Under the pieces are notes generated by a model. That model saw only the letters and a program-made list of their open reading frames with translations, made no database searches and was not told where the DNA came from. A DNA stretch of 64,000 bases, taken from Mucilaginibacter sp. OK268. GTDB taxonomy: Bacteria; Bacteroidota; Bacteroidia; Sphingobacteriales; Sphingobacteriaceae. The stretch spans positions 248,001 through 312,000 of the forward strand of contig NZ_FNJV01000007.1 of NCBI RefSeq assembly GCF_900103125.1. Reading direction: 5' to 3'. This document shows, piece by piece, positions 53,247 through 61,134 of the stretch. The first letter of the stretch is position 1. Every line of letters begins with the position of its first letter. A program made the translations under genes and the position numbers.

Positions 53247-54701
53247 ATGAACAATGAAAATGAAACGCCCCGTACCCCAGCTGTTTACTTACAGTCTTTT
53301 GGGGCCGCAGGAACGGTTACCGGTTCAAAACATTTGCTGCAAACACCTGACCTGAATATCCTGGTGGATTGTGGTTTATTTCAGGGCATCAAATCTCTCC
53401 GGGAAAGAAACTGGGAAAAGCCGCCCGCTGCACTTTCAACCGTCGACGTGATGATCCTTACCCACGCGCACCTTGACCATTGCGGATATATTCCTTTGTT
53501 TGTCAAAAACGGGTACCAGGGTAAGATTTATATGAGTCCGCCCACTCGTGACCTGACGGAGCTGATCTTGAGGGACAGTGCAAAATTGCAGGAGGAGGAT
53601 GCCGATAAAGCCAACAGACATGGTTATAGTAAGCACCAACCCGCTGAGCCGTTATATACGACAACGGACGTAGAGCATGCACTGCAACAATTTGTCACAC
53701 TGGAGCCGGGGCATACATTCCGTCTGAATGATGAGATCGGATTCCGGTTTTCTCCCGCCGGACATATTTTGGGGGCATGTTCCGTGGAAATCAATTGTTA
53801 TGGGAAAATTATCGTTTTTTCCGGTGACATCGGTCGGTATCATTCTGAACTGCTTGCCTCGCCTGTTCATCCTGTTAAAGCTGATTATGTGGTCATGGAA
53901 TCCACCTATGGGGATCGTTTGCATGGGGAGGCGGATCCCGCAGAAGCATTCGCCCGGGCTATCAGGGATACGATTTTTCAGCGCGGGAATTTGCTGATTC
54001 CCTGCTTTGCCGTGGGCCGCGCGCAGGATGTGATGCATATTCTATACCGGCTGAAAAACAGCAAAAGTATACCTCAGGATATTCCGGTTTTCCTGGACAG
54101 TCCGATGGCCGCGTCGGCGGGCCGGTCCCTGTTAAAATACCCGGACTGGGTAACCCTTTCGTCAGCGGATGCCGTACGTATGTTCAGCGGAGTGACTGTC
54201 AATCCGGATTATCATCATACGGAAAAGATCATCCGTCAGCTGGGGAGCAAGATCGTACTTGCCGCCAGCGGAATGCTTACCGGTGGCAGGGTACTGGAAT
54301 ATCTTAAACATTACCTTGGAGATAAAAGAAACACTATCCTGATGATCGGTTACCAGGCCGAAGGTACCCGCGGGAGGGCGCTGCTTAATCAGGCGCCGGA
54401 AATCAAGATCCATGGACAATATTACGCCGTCAAAGCACGGATTTTGGAGATAGGTGGTTTATCGGCCCATGCTGATCAGGGCGAACTGCTAACATGGATA
54501 AAGGGATTCATACCGGCGCCTGAGGCAGTCTTTCTCGTTCACGGTGAACCCAGCGCACAGGAGGCGCTCCGTATCAAGGTAAAGGATGAACTTAAGGTTC
54601 CCGTAACGATTATGAAAGAGGGCATTCCCCAATTACTATTTCCGATAGATCAGAACCAATTGAAAGCGCAAAGTCAATGGAGTGAAGCGGACAGGAGTTG
54701 A
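53247..54701 (+). CDS. MBL-fold/beta-CASP RNA-processing hydrolase
   Basis: A 484-residue metallo-beta-lactamase-fold nuclease. The zinc motif is LTHAHLDHCGYIP, with further ligands in SPAGHILGACSVEI and FSGDIGRYHSE. The beta-CASP insertion contains VMESTYGDRLH, LIPCFAVGRAQDVM and FLDSPMAASA. The RMMBL part has IGGLSAHADQGEL and FLVHGEPSAQ. It is akin to CPSF73/Ysh1-like exo/endonucleases found in bacteria. It could reshape mRNA pools when growth stops. It is regulated together with hsp20 through the shared operators. Confidence 0.94.
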   Translation: MNNENETPRTPAVYLQSFGAAGTVTGSKHLLQTPDLNILVDCGLFQGIKSLRERNWEKPPAALSTVDVMILTHAHLDHCGYIPLFVKNGYQGKIYMSPPTRDLTELILRDSAKLQEEDADKANRHGYSKHQPAEPLYTTTDVEHALQQFVTLEPGHTFRLNDEIGFRFSPAGHILGACSVEINCYGKIIVFSGDIGRYHSELLASPVHPVKADYVVMESTYGDRLHGEADPAEAFARAIRDTIFQRGNLLIPCFAVGRAQDVMHILYRLKNSKSIPQDIPVFLDSPMAASAGRSLLKYPDWVTLSSADAVRMFSGVTVNPDYHHTEKIIRQLGSKIVLAASGMLTGGRVLEYLKHYLGDKRNTILMIGYQAEGTRGRALLNQAPEIKIHGQYYAVKARILEIGGLSAHADQGELLTWIKGFIPAPEAVFLVHGEPSAQEALRIKVKDELKVPVTIMKEGIPQLLFPIDQNQLKAQSQWSEADRS

Positions 54702-54776
54702 ACCCAATAGATGCAGAATGGCTAAATTGAGGGAAACAGACACATGCTCCGGATCTGATCATTACGTGTGAATAAT

Positions 54777-55538
54777 TCAGACTGCTGCAGTGGTTGCCCG
54801 GTGATAAAAATCCTGGCTTAGATCGATAATGTTTTCTTTAAGTGTCAGCTGTAGCTCATTCACGACATCCGCTGTAGTCTCACCTGCTGTATGACCTCCA
54901 GGCAGAGGGGGTATGGACAATTGGTAATCGTGCCAGTTGCCGATCGCTTCCTGTAGGCGGTCCAGGTAATCTTCATTCAACACGATGCCAGGCGTCGCCA
55001 GAACCGGTTGATAATTGTATAGCAGCACTTTAATCCGTTTTCGGCACTCATGTAATTTTTCGTTAAACTGAAGTGGTGACAATAATCCCGCAATTTCCCG
55101 GACTTGGTTTTGATAAAATCGGTATACAGCTATTTGTTTGATGGATCTTATATTTCTTTTTAGTTTCCGGTGTGCATTTTTGATCTTTTTTAAATATTTG
55201 CCGCTATTCTCCCTGAATTTCCTCACGGCTTTTTCTGTCTGAAGATCCGGATATATTCTTTTATTGGTTTTGGATCTGTTAGTTAATTTCAGTTGAATAA
55301 AGGTATTTCGCAGCTCTCCGGCCCGTTTAAAGATCTTTTTAACTGGTTTGAACTTTTTGTTCATATGGGGATGGGGTGACAGCCTGTCGGATAAGATAAA
55401 AAAAGCGCCCAGTTTTTTAACCTGGACGCGGAACCGGTGGAGATCTTCCTGTTCCCTTTTCTTTAAATAGGATTTAAGATGAGCCTTCATGCGCTTCCAC
55501 TCGTTTTCAAAATAATGAACACCTTTCTTCCTTTTCAT
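54777..55538 (-). CDS. CHAD-domain protein
   Basis: A strongly basic, all-helical protein of about 253 residues from the ATG at 55538. The CHAD pattern is visible (LHRFRVQVKKLGAFFILS; LHECRKRIKVLLYNY; LQEAIGNWHDYQLSI), with conserved His and Lys/Arg pairs thought to bind polyphosphate. The frame is open to 55601. However, the predicted promoter (TAGTTTTA on the minus strand, 55575-55582) lies inside that extension, so the start at 55538 is preferred. Polyphosphate binding would fit a dormancy island; it is family-based inference. Confidence 0.85.
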   Translation of the reverse strand: MKRKKGVHYFENEWKRMKAHLKSYLKKREQEDLHRFRVQVKKLGAFFILSDRLSPHPHMNKKFKPVKKIFKRAGELRNTFIQLKLTNRSKTNKRIYPDLQTEKAVRKFRENSGKYLKKIKNAHRKLKRNIRSIKQIAVYRFYQNQVREIAGLLSPLQFNEKLHECRKRIKVLLYNYQPVLATPGIVLNEDYLDRLQEAIGNWHDYQLSIPPLPGGHTAGETTADVVNELQLTLKENIIDLSQDFYHRATTAAV

Positions 55539-55605
55539 ATGATCAAAATAGTCTTTTACACCAGATTGTTTTGATAAAACTACCTGACAAATAAATAACA
55601 TTCGA

Positions 55606-55661
55606 TGAGCATGGTCACGCCGGTACGCTGCTCAGGTCATCTAATTAAGTGATGGTCGTCA
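55606..55661. promoter_or_regulatory. Triple dyad array between the CHAD and small membrane-protein genes
   Basis: Three copies are phased at 22 bp: TGAGCATGGTCA (55606-55617), a partial copy ending GGTCA at 55639, and TGATGGTCGTCA (55650-55661). To the left, TAGTTTTA (minus strand, 55575-55582) is in phase for the CHAD gene. To the right, AACCTTTG (55685-55692) is in phase for the gene at 55729. Confidence 0.65.
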
Positions 55662-55728
55662 TTTTATACCGCCGCTTCTTTTTGAACCTTTGTACAGATC
55701 GTTTAACGAATTATAGCAGTACAACCAG

Positions 55729-55854
55729 ATGAATCGGATGGGAAATATAGGGAAGAAGGGCAGGGGTAAGATAAATCCATATGTACTATTTCTAATGGTG
55801 GAATTGCTGCTGCTTATTCTCTTGGTGATCTTTCACTTTTTTTCAACCCGCTAG
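55729..55854 (+). CDS. Small single-pass membrane protein (41 residues)
   Basis: The short frame begins MNRMGNIGKKGRGKINP, a basic head, followed by one transmembrane helix (VLFLMVELLLLILLVIF) and the tail HFFSTR. The positive head predicts the N-terminus inside. It starts 73.5 bp from a full-consensus dyad and 37 bp after AACCTTTG, as for other island genes, and the next gene begins 30 bp later with a strong ribosome site. Its function is unknown. It may be a stress-type small membrane protein that modulates a larger partner such as the flippase-like protein downstream. Confidence 0.6.
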   Translation: MNRMGNIGKKGRGKINPYVLFLMVELLLLILLVIFHFFSTR

Positions 55855-55871
55855 TTTTTAGCTATAATCGT

Positions 55872-55878
55872 AAGGAGG
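55872..55878 (+). promoter_or_regulatory. Strong Shine-Dalgarno sequence
   Basis: AAGGAGG lies six bases before the ATG at 55885. Such a full match is unusual among genes in this window, where Shine-Dalgarno signals are weak. It implies high translation of the PNPOx-like protein. Confidence 0.7.
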
Positions 55879-55884
55879 CAAGAT

Positions 55885-56334
55885 ATGTTAGGTGAATTGA
55901 CAACAAAGGAAATAGAGGACCTGTTAAGGCAACAGGTCACCGGTCGCATCGCCTGCTATGCGGATGGCCGTAGTTATATCGTTCCGATTAACTATGCGTA
56001 TAACGGCGTGCATATATACGGGCATTCCGCCCAGGGAAAGAAAATTGACATGATGCGCAAGAACCCGGAAGTGTGCTTCGAGGTTGATGATATCCAAAGC
56101 ATATTCCAATGGAAAAGTGTGATCGCGTGGGGCCGGTTTGAAGAGATCACGGATATGGATGAAAAGCAGCAGGCGATGCAGGCTATTATCCACCGGATCA
56201 TGCCCCTGGCTGAAAATGCGCCGGACCATCCGTCACATGGTATCACGGAGAAGGAAAGCGATGTGGGCACTAATGTGGAACTCATTGTTTATAAAATTGC
56301 CCTGAAGGAAAAGACCGGGCGATATGAGTATTAA
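55885..56334 (+). CDS. Pyridoxamine 5'-phosphate oxidase-family flavoprotein
   Basis: A 149-residue split-barrel protein with family segments GRIACYADGRSYIVPINYAY, HGHSAQGKKIDMMRKNP-like GHSAQGKKIDMM and CFEVDDIQSIFQWKSVIAWG. This matches the FMN- or F420-type PNPOx group that includes nitroimidazole-reductase-like proteins rather than vitamin B6 synthesis. It probably binds FMN and reduces small electrophiles. Similar proteins occur in the DosR regulon of mycobacteria. Translation starts after an exceptional AAGGAGG site. Confidence 0.9.
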   Translation: MLGELTTKEIEDLLRQQVTGRIACYADGRSYIVPINYAYNGVHIYGHSAQGKKIDMMRKNPEVCFEVDDIQSIFQWKSVIAWGRFEEITDMDEKQQAMQAIIHRIMPLAENAPDHPSHGITEKESDVGTNVELIVYKIALKEKTGRYEY

Positions 56335-56385
56335 ATCTTAACATTTAGCTCTGTTGTTCTTTCAGTTTCTTGCAACGGGTAAGCA

Positions 56386-57414
56386 ATGGTCAACATACAG
56401 CTCATGTCTCCCCCAAAAAACACATCCATATTCAGCCCCTCCCGTATCGTGTTTTACACACTGTCCCTTATTGTTTTTTATTTTGGCGCCCGATATATCG
56501 GAAAATGGAATAACATCAGGCAGTTGCTCTTGGAAATGAGTACAGTGTGGCTTTTGCTGGCTGTAGCTGCCCAGTTCAGCACTTATCTGTTCAACATGCT
56601 GATGTTACGTAACTTACTGATGGGTGAAACAGGTACGGCCGGCCTCTTTACCCTTTTTAAGCTGTCGGTGGTCATTATGTTTATTAACCAGGCTTTACCA
56701 ACCGGCGGCATCAGCGGCAACGGTTATATTTTCCGGCAGCTGGTCAAAAGAAAAGTTCCGCCTTCGCGGGTTTTTAATGCGCTGATATTGGAGTCCATCT
56801 GTTATTACATGGCCTTCTTAACCTTATTAAGCGTTTTTTACGCTTGGTATATGGGGCATGTACCTGTTGTGGCTCCCGTTATCCGGTATACGGTGATCAC
56901 CGGGTTTGTTTTTTTTATCATCCTGGGAATCGCTGTTTTGCTGATCGCTGACAAACGGGCTGTGTCCTTCGTGCTGGATAAATTAAGCCATTTTGGTTTT
57001 ATGAAGCGGTATATCGCCAAAGCCGGTCTGCTGCCTATTCAACAGGGTCATGCAGACAGCTGGAAAGTGCTGTTTGAAAACAAAAGGCCCGTCATCCTCG
57101 CCGTTGTCCTACAGGTTTGTATCCTTACTTGTGATTTGATAACCATATTGGCAATTATGCAGGGATTTCATATACAGCTGGCGGTCAGCCGGATCATGTT
57201 TGGTCTGTTGTTGACACTGGTAGTCGGCTCATTGCCGGTTTCGCCCGGCTCGCTGATCGCTTATGAAAGCGCAATGACTTATTTTTATACGCTTTTAGGC
57301 GTGCCCGTACATGCGGCGCTGATTATCACGCTGCTCTTCCGCTTTTTTACCTTCTGGTTGCCCATCCCCATCGGATTGCTACTATACCGGAACCTCCGCC
57401 GACAAAAAGCCTGA
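56386..57414 (+). CDS. Lysylphosphatidylglycerol synthase TM-region/flippase-like membrane protein
   Basis: A 342-residue protein with about eight membrane helices and the UPF0104 signatures FINQALPTGGISGNGYIFRQL and VGSLPVSPGSLIAYESAM. The basic N-terminus is cytoplasmic. It corresponds to the flippase domain of MprF without the synthase domain. It probably moves a lipid across the inner membrane, but the cargo is unknown. It follows the PNPOx-like gene by 51 bp and ends the small-protein/PNPOx unit. Confidence 0.88.
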   Translation: MVNIQLMSPPKNTSIFSPSRIVFYTLSLIVFYFGARYIGKWNNIRQLLLEMSTVWLLLAVAAQFSTYLFNMLMLRNLLMGETGTAGLFTLFKLSVVIMFINQALPTGGISGNGYIFRQLVKRKVPPSRVFNALILESICYYMAFLTLLSVFYAWYMGHVPVVAPVIRYTVITGFVFFIILGIAVLLIADKRAVSFVLDKLSHFGFMKRYIAKAGLLPIQQGHADSWKVLFENKRPVILAVVLQVCILTCDLITILAIMQGFHIQLAVSRIMFGLLLTLVVGSLPVSPGSLIAYESAMTYFYTLLGVPVHAALIITLLFRFFTFWLPIPIGLLLYRNLRRQKA

Positions 57415-57478
57415 AAGCGCAAGCCCGAATAGAAAGACAGTGGTCATAACAAGAACACTTTGTCCGGTCCGGAAATGA

Positions 57479-59236
57479 TTATGGTTTTTTGGTGTATAGC
57501 TTATCATAGTACTCATCGGCCAGGCGTCCGGATTCAAAAGCTGGTACGATGTCAGCGGCTGCTTTTTTAAGAAGCGTCAACCATTGCGCCTGGTTATTGT
57601 AATACATCGGCAACACGGTGTTTTCCAATACATCCATCAGGTTTTTGTTTTCCTGCAGGTCTTTTTCAACAACCGATAATGCATCCGCGGCCGGTTGAAT
57701 CAGGAAACAATTGTCTTTGTCCCTGGCAAATTCAGGTACCCAGCCATCCGGCATGGAGACGTTAATGGAGCCGCTCATGGCTGCAGTCATACCACTTGTT
57801 CCTGAAGCTTCATGGTACAGCCTTGGATTGTTAAGCCAGACATCCGACCCTTTTTTTAAAAGGCCCGATAGATGTAGTTCATAGCCGGTCAATACAGCAC
57901 ACCTGACAAATTGTTTGGTACGGGTGGCGACCTGGTTAAACAATCCCATGGAGCTCTGGTCTTCCGGATAAGGTTTGCCCGCCCAGATTAACTGTACCGG
58001 GTAATCTGTACGATTGAGCAGGGCAACAAACCGGCCCCAGTCATCCATGATCAGATCGGCTCGTTTGTAGTCTGCAAATCGCCTTGCCCAGACAATCGTT
58101 AGTACATTTTCATTAAAAAGCTTACCGCATTGATCAGCTACTATTTTAAATAACACGCTTTTCAATTCTTTCTTTCTGATGACGATAGCTTCGTCATCAT
58201 TAGTGGTAATGGCATTATCCAGTAGGGCATCTTTCCAGTATGCTTTGTTTTGGGCATTGGTAATAGCGGTAATTTCACAAATGTTCGGATTGCTTCCCCA
58301 CATTTGCCTGCTCACATCAGCATGAAGTTTGGAAACACCGTTAGCCTTGCCTGAGAAACGAAGTGCCGCGAGGGTATAGTTAAATTCATCGCCGTCCATC
58401 CCCAGCAGCATTTTTACTTCATGCTCCTGCAAATGATAAAAGAAGGACATTTCCTGAAGCAAACTATAGCTGTGAGATTCATTGCCAGCCATCTCAGGTG
58501 TGTGCGTGGTGAATACCACTCGCTTTTTTACTTCTTTCAGGCTTTTGTATTGAGCATAAAGATAAAAGTTAAGCGATACGGAATGGCCTTCGTTCATGTG
58601 GTAAATATCAGGCGTAAGTCCTAAAATGTCCAGTAATGTAGCCCCTCCGATCCCTAAGACAATAGTCTGCGCTATTCTCGTCGCCTCGTTAGGGTCGTAC
58701 AGGCGATGCGTTATCGAGCGTGAAAGTTCATCATTCTCCGCAATATCGGTGCTTAGCAAAAACAGCGGTGAGGTACCAAAGATCTTCGGCTTCAGGATAT
58801 AGGCCTTTACATGTACCGGGGAATCATGAACGGCAACGGTAAAAATGATACCGGTGTCCTGCAAAAAAGTATAGTTTTTTTCGATCATTTCCGTTTTCAT
58901 CAAAGCCTGACCATCCCTGACCTGGTCATAATACCCGTATTTCCATAAAATGCCGACACCCAGGAGGTTTTGCTTCAACTCATATGCACTGCGCAGGTGG
59001 GAGCCTGATAGGAATCCCAGGCCTCCGCTATAAATTTTCAAGGCTTGATCAATAGCGAATTCCATGGAGAAATAAGCGACGCTGGTGCTGTATTGACTGT
59101 TCGGCGTAAAGCCAAAAATTTCCTGTCGGGTCATCATCATACTGTTTATATTGTCTTTTACCGGGTATGCAGCGGATGGATTTTCGATCGTCCGGCCGAT
59201 GGATATCAGTCCGAATGCCATGGCAGCGCTTCCCAA
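57479..59236 (-). CDS. Alpha-glucan phosphorylase-like protein with a substituted PLP lysine
   Basis: A 585-residue GT35-type protein. Typical parts are TSVAYFSMEFAIDQALKIY and GGLGFLSGSHLRSA near the N-terminus, YHMNEGHSVSL, and VWARRFADYKRADLIM. The region that binds PLP in glycogen phosphorylase reads HEASGTSGMTAAMSGSINV, with Thr484 where the Schiff-base lysine is expected. The protein may therefore not be a PLP phosphorylase and may act otherwise on glucan. Start choices include 59236 and methionines just before MTRQEIFGF, about 35 residues later. A dyad pair lies upstream. Confidence 0.85.
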   Translation of the reverse strand: MGSAAMAFGLISIGRTIENPSAAYPVKDNINSMMMTRQEIFGFTPNSQYSTSVAYFSMEFAIDQALKIYSGGLGFLSGSHLRSAYELKQNLLGVGILWKYGYYDQVRDGQALMKTEMIEKNYTFLQDTGIIFTVAVHDSPVHVKAYILKPKIFGTSPLFLLSTDIAENDELSRSITHRLYDPNEATRIAQTIVLGIGGATLLDILGLTPDIYHMNEGHSVSLNFYLYAQYKSLKEVKKRVVFTTHTPEMAGNESHSYSLLQEMSFFYHLQEHEVKMLLGMDGDEFNYTLAALRFSGKANGVSKLHADVSRQMWGSNPNICEITAITNAQNKAYWKDALLDNAITTNDDEAIVIRKKELKSVLFKIVADQCGKLFNENVLTIVWARRFADYKRADLIMDDWGRFVALLNRTDYPVQLIWAGKPYPEDQSSMGLFNQVATRTKQFVRCAVLTGYELHLSGLLKKGSDVWLNNPRLYHEASGTSGMTAAMSGSINVSMPDGWVPEFARDKDNCFLIQPAADALSVVEKDLQENKNLMDVLENTVLPMYYNNQAQWLTLLKKAAADIVPAFESGRLADEYYDKLYTKKP

Positions 59237-59357
59237 AGAACGCTGCCATGCCTGCGCCGGTTCCTATCCTGTTATCAGGATAGGGCCTTGTGCCAGGAGA
59301 TCCAGCCCGCCTGAATTTAGTCATGACAAACATCCGTTTGAATGGACGTTTAAAGAA

Positions 59358-59391
59358 TGATCCCGGTCATTAAAATAGATGATATCCATAT
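59358..59391 (-). promoter_or_regulatory. Dyad operator upstream of the phosphorylase-like gene
   Basis: TGATCCCGGTCA (59358-59369) is full consensus. A second, half-conserved copy (TGATATCCATAT, 59380-59391) is 22 bp away. On the minus strand GATGTTTG (59327-59334) lies 29.5 bp from the proximal centre. Confidence 0.65.
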
Positions 59392-59435
59392 GGAAAACGG
59401 GGAGGAGACATGCTATTATATATAAATGTGGAATT

Positions 59436-59723
59436 ATGATCAAATCGATGCTTTGCATAAACCGGACGTTTGCAATAATAACGACGGCCTTTACGGTAAC
59501 GATCATTATGTTGAACGTACCGGACGCTTGCGTGCAGGAACTGAAAGGGCTTACCATCATCCAGGCTTACCAGCTAGCAAGGGAAAGCTACCCGCTTATC
59601 AAACAGCGGGACCTCATCACTGGAACCGGCTGTTGTCGTATCGGCGGGCAGGATATCCGGTCCCCGTTTTTTGACGGAGGCTTTGCCGGTCAATACCACC
59701 ATTTATCTGATGCAGGATCATGA
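59436..59723 (+). pseudogene. N-terminal remnant of a TolC/CzcC-like outer-membrane efflux gene
   Basis: The frame from the ATG at 59436 gives a signal-peptide-like start (INRTFAIITTAFTVTIIML) followed by LKGLTIIQAYQLARESYPLI, which closely resembles the opening helix of TolC-family proteins. After about residue 60 the similarity is lost (TGTGCCRIGG) and the frame soon ends, so only the beginning of the roughly 420-residue protein remains. The 561-bp region 59237-59797 otherwise contains only the operators of the flanking genes. Confidence 0.5.
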
Positions 59724-59742
59724 TAAAATGTGACCGTCGTCA
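59709..59742 (+). promoter_or_regulatory. Dyad operator upstream of the third Usp gene
   Basis: TGACCGTCGTCA (59731-59742) is full consensus. The upstream copy has the ATCA half exactly 22 bp earlier but a 5-base spacer (TGAT at 59708-59711). CAGCTTTA at 59766-59773 is in the standard phase before the start at 59798. Confidence 0.65.
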
Positions 59743-59797
59743 GTTTCTAAGCGCGCACAATTAGCCAGCTTTACATAACAAATTAGATGTGTAACTC

Positions 59798-60667
59798 ATG
59801 AAAACAATAGTAATTACTACCGATTTTTCAGACGGTTCAAAACAGGTAGCCCGCTACGGGTTTGAGCTGGCCAGACAATTAAGAACCGATGTGACACTTT
59901 GTAATGCCATGATCATTCCGGCGGAGATCCCCCAGGCGGGGATTGTGGCCTGGCCGATGGATGTTTATGACGAATTAATGGCGGACAGTACAAAAGAATT
60001 AAATCAGCTCAAAGAGGCTTTACTTTCCGGTCATGTCACCAAAGATGCTTTTGAGCCGGCAATTACCTGTTTCCTTGAGTCAGGTACCGTATGTGATATT
60101 GTTAACCAGGCCGTTGATCTTCAGGGCTCTGGCTTAATGGTAATTGGTTCCCATCAAAATGAGGGTTTGGGTCAATGGATGATCGGCAATCATGTCCGGA
60201 GACTGATTGACAGCAGCCGTATTCCCCTGTTGCTCGTGCCTTCGGGAACTCATTTCAGAAAAATAAAGAAAATTGCTTTTGCCACTGACTTTAGCGATAT
60301 GGAGGCCGATTTGAACTGTATCCGTAAACTGGTGGCAATTGCTGAACCGCTGAATTCGGGTATTTTGCTGGTACATGTCAACAATGAAAAGCATAATACA
60401 CCACAGCTGCAGTATTATCTGGACGAAACATTAAAAGAATTGGTGAAAAAAGCAGATTATCCGAAAATCGATTATGAACTGATCAAGGGCAGCCGGGCAG
60501 TAGCCGGCCTGGATTGGCTGCTAGAAGACGGACACGTAGACATGCTGGCGATGCTGCATCGTACACACGGTTTTTTTACCGGCCTGCTAAAAGGCAGCCA
60601 TACCCAGAAAATAGCCGGTCACAGCCACATTCCCATGCTGATTTTTCCAGATAAATCATCCGTTTAG
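59798..60667 (+). CDS. Tandem-domain universal stress protein
   Basis: A 289-residue double Usp protein. It begins MKTIVITTDFSDGSKQVARY; the nucleotide-binding pattern is GSHQNEGLGQWMIGNHVRR. The second half starts IKKIAFATDFSDME and ends LKGSHTQKIAGHSHIPMLI. It heads a three-gene unit with a small helical protein and a fourth Usp, with gaps of only 19 and 16 bp. Whether it binds ATP is not certain, since the S/T after the last glycine is Asn in the first domain. Confidence 0.94.
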   Translation: MKTIVITTDFSDGSKQVARYGFELARQLRTDVTLCNAMIIPAEIPQAGIVAWPMDVYDELMADSTKELNQLKEALLSGHVTKDAFEPAITCFLESGTVCDIVNQAVDLQGSGLMVIGSHQNEGLGQWMIGNHVRRLIDSSRIPLLLVPSGTHFRKIKKIAFATDFSDMEADLNCIRKLVAIAEPLNSGILLVHVNNEKHNTPQLQYYLDETLKELVKKADYPKIDYELIKGSRAVAGLDWLLEDGHVDMLAMLHRTHGFFTGLLKGSHTQKIAGHSHIPMLIFPDKSSV

Positions 60668-60686
60668 ATTCATCAATATTGAAATT

Positions 60687-61118
60687 ATGAACACGATATC
60701 AACAGACAGTCAACTGGAGTACGAACTGCAGGAACTGTATATTTTAAGCCAGCACTGGCTACAGGACCTCTCTTTTTTAGAAGATGAAATGCAGTTTTTT
60801 AAGAACATCCTGTGTAAATACCAGGAAACGGGCACGCTGAATGAGATCCCGTCAAAAGCGCAGGACTTCACAACAAAAATCAGGGAGCAGGAACAGCACC
60901 TGGACTCCCTTAAAAGAAAGGTTCCGGAATTTCTCGTTTTTCTTAAACCCTTCATTGGCGACCAGAAAAAGGAAATGGATCTTAGCTTTCTCGAAAAATA
61001 CAATAAACCGGAAACGGAATTAAGGACCTTATTTGCCGCAATTAAGGCGACTAAGCAAGAACTGTTCAGTTATACGGAAGCGATCATGACCACGGAAAAA
61101 GCAGTGCAAACACGATAA
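60687..61118 (+). CDS. Small helical protein, island family member 3
   Basis: A 143-residue acidic helical protein sharing LSFLEDEMQFFKNIL (about residues 29-43) with the proteins at 35296 and 52218. A central coiled coil (TKIREQEQHLDSLKRKV) follows. No known domain is recognised. It lies between two universal stress protein genes in one transcript (19 and 16 bp gaps), which links this family to the Usp proteins, perhaps as a partner. Confidence 0.82.
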   Translation: MNTISTDSQLEYELQELYILSQHWLQDLSFLEDEMQFFKNILCKYQETGTLNEIPSKAQDFTTKIREQEQHLDSLKRKVPEFLVFLKPFIGDQKKEMDLSFLEKYNKPETELRTLFAAIKATKQELFSYTEAIMTTEKAVQTR

Positions 61119-61134
61119 ACTGCCATTTACTGTT

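Noticed and set aside
59049..59360. Overlapping frames on both strands near the phosphorylase-like start
   Set aside because: They overlap the well-supported GT35-type gene or its upstream region and show no family features.
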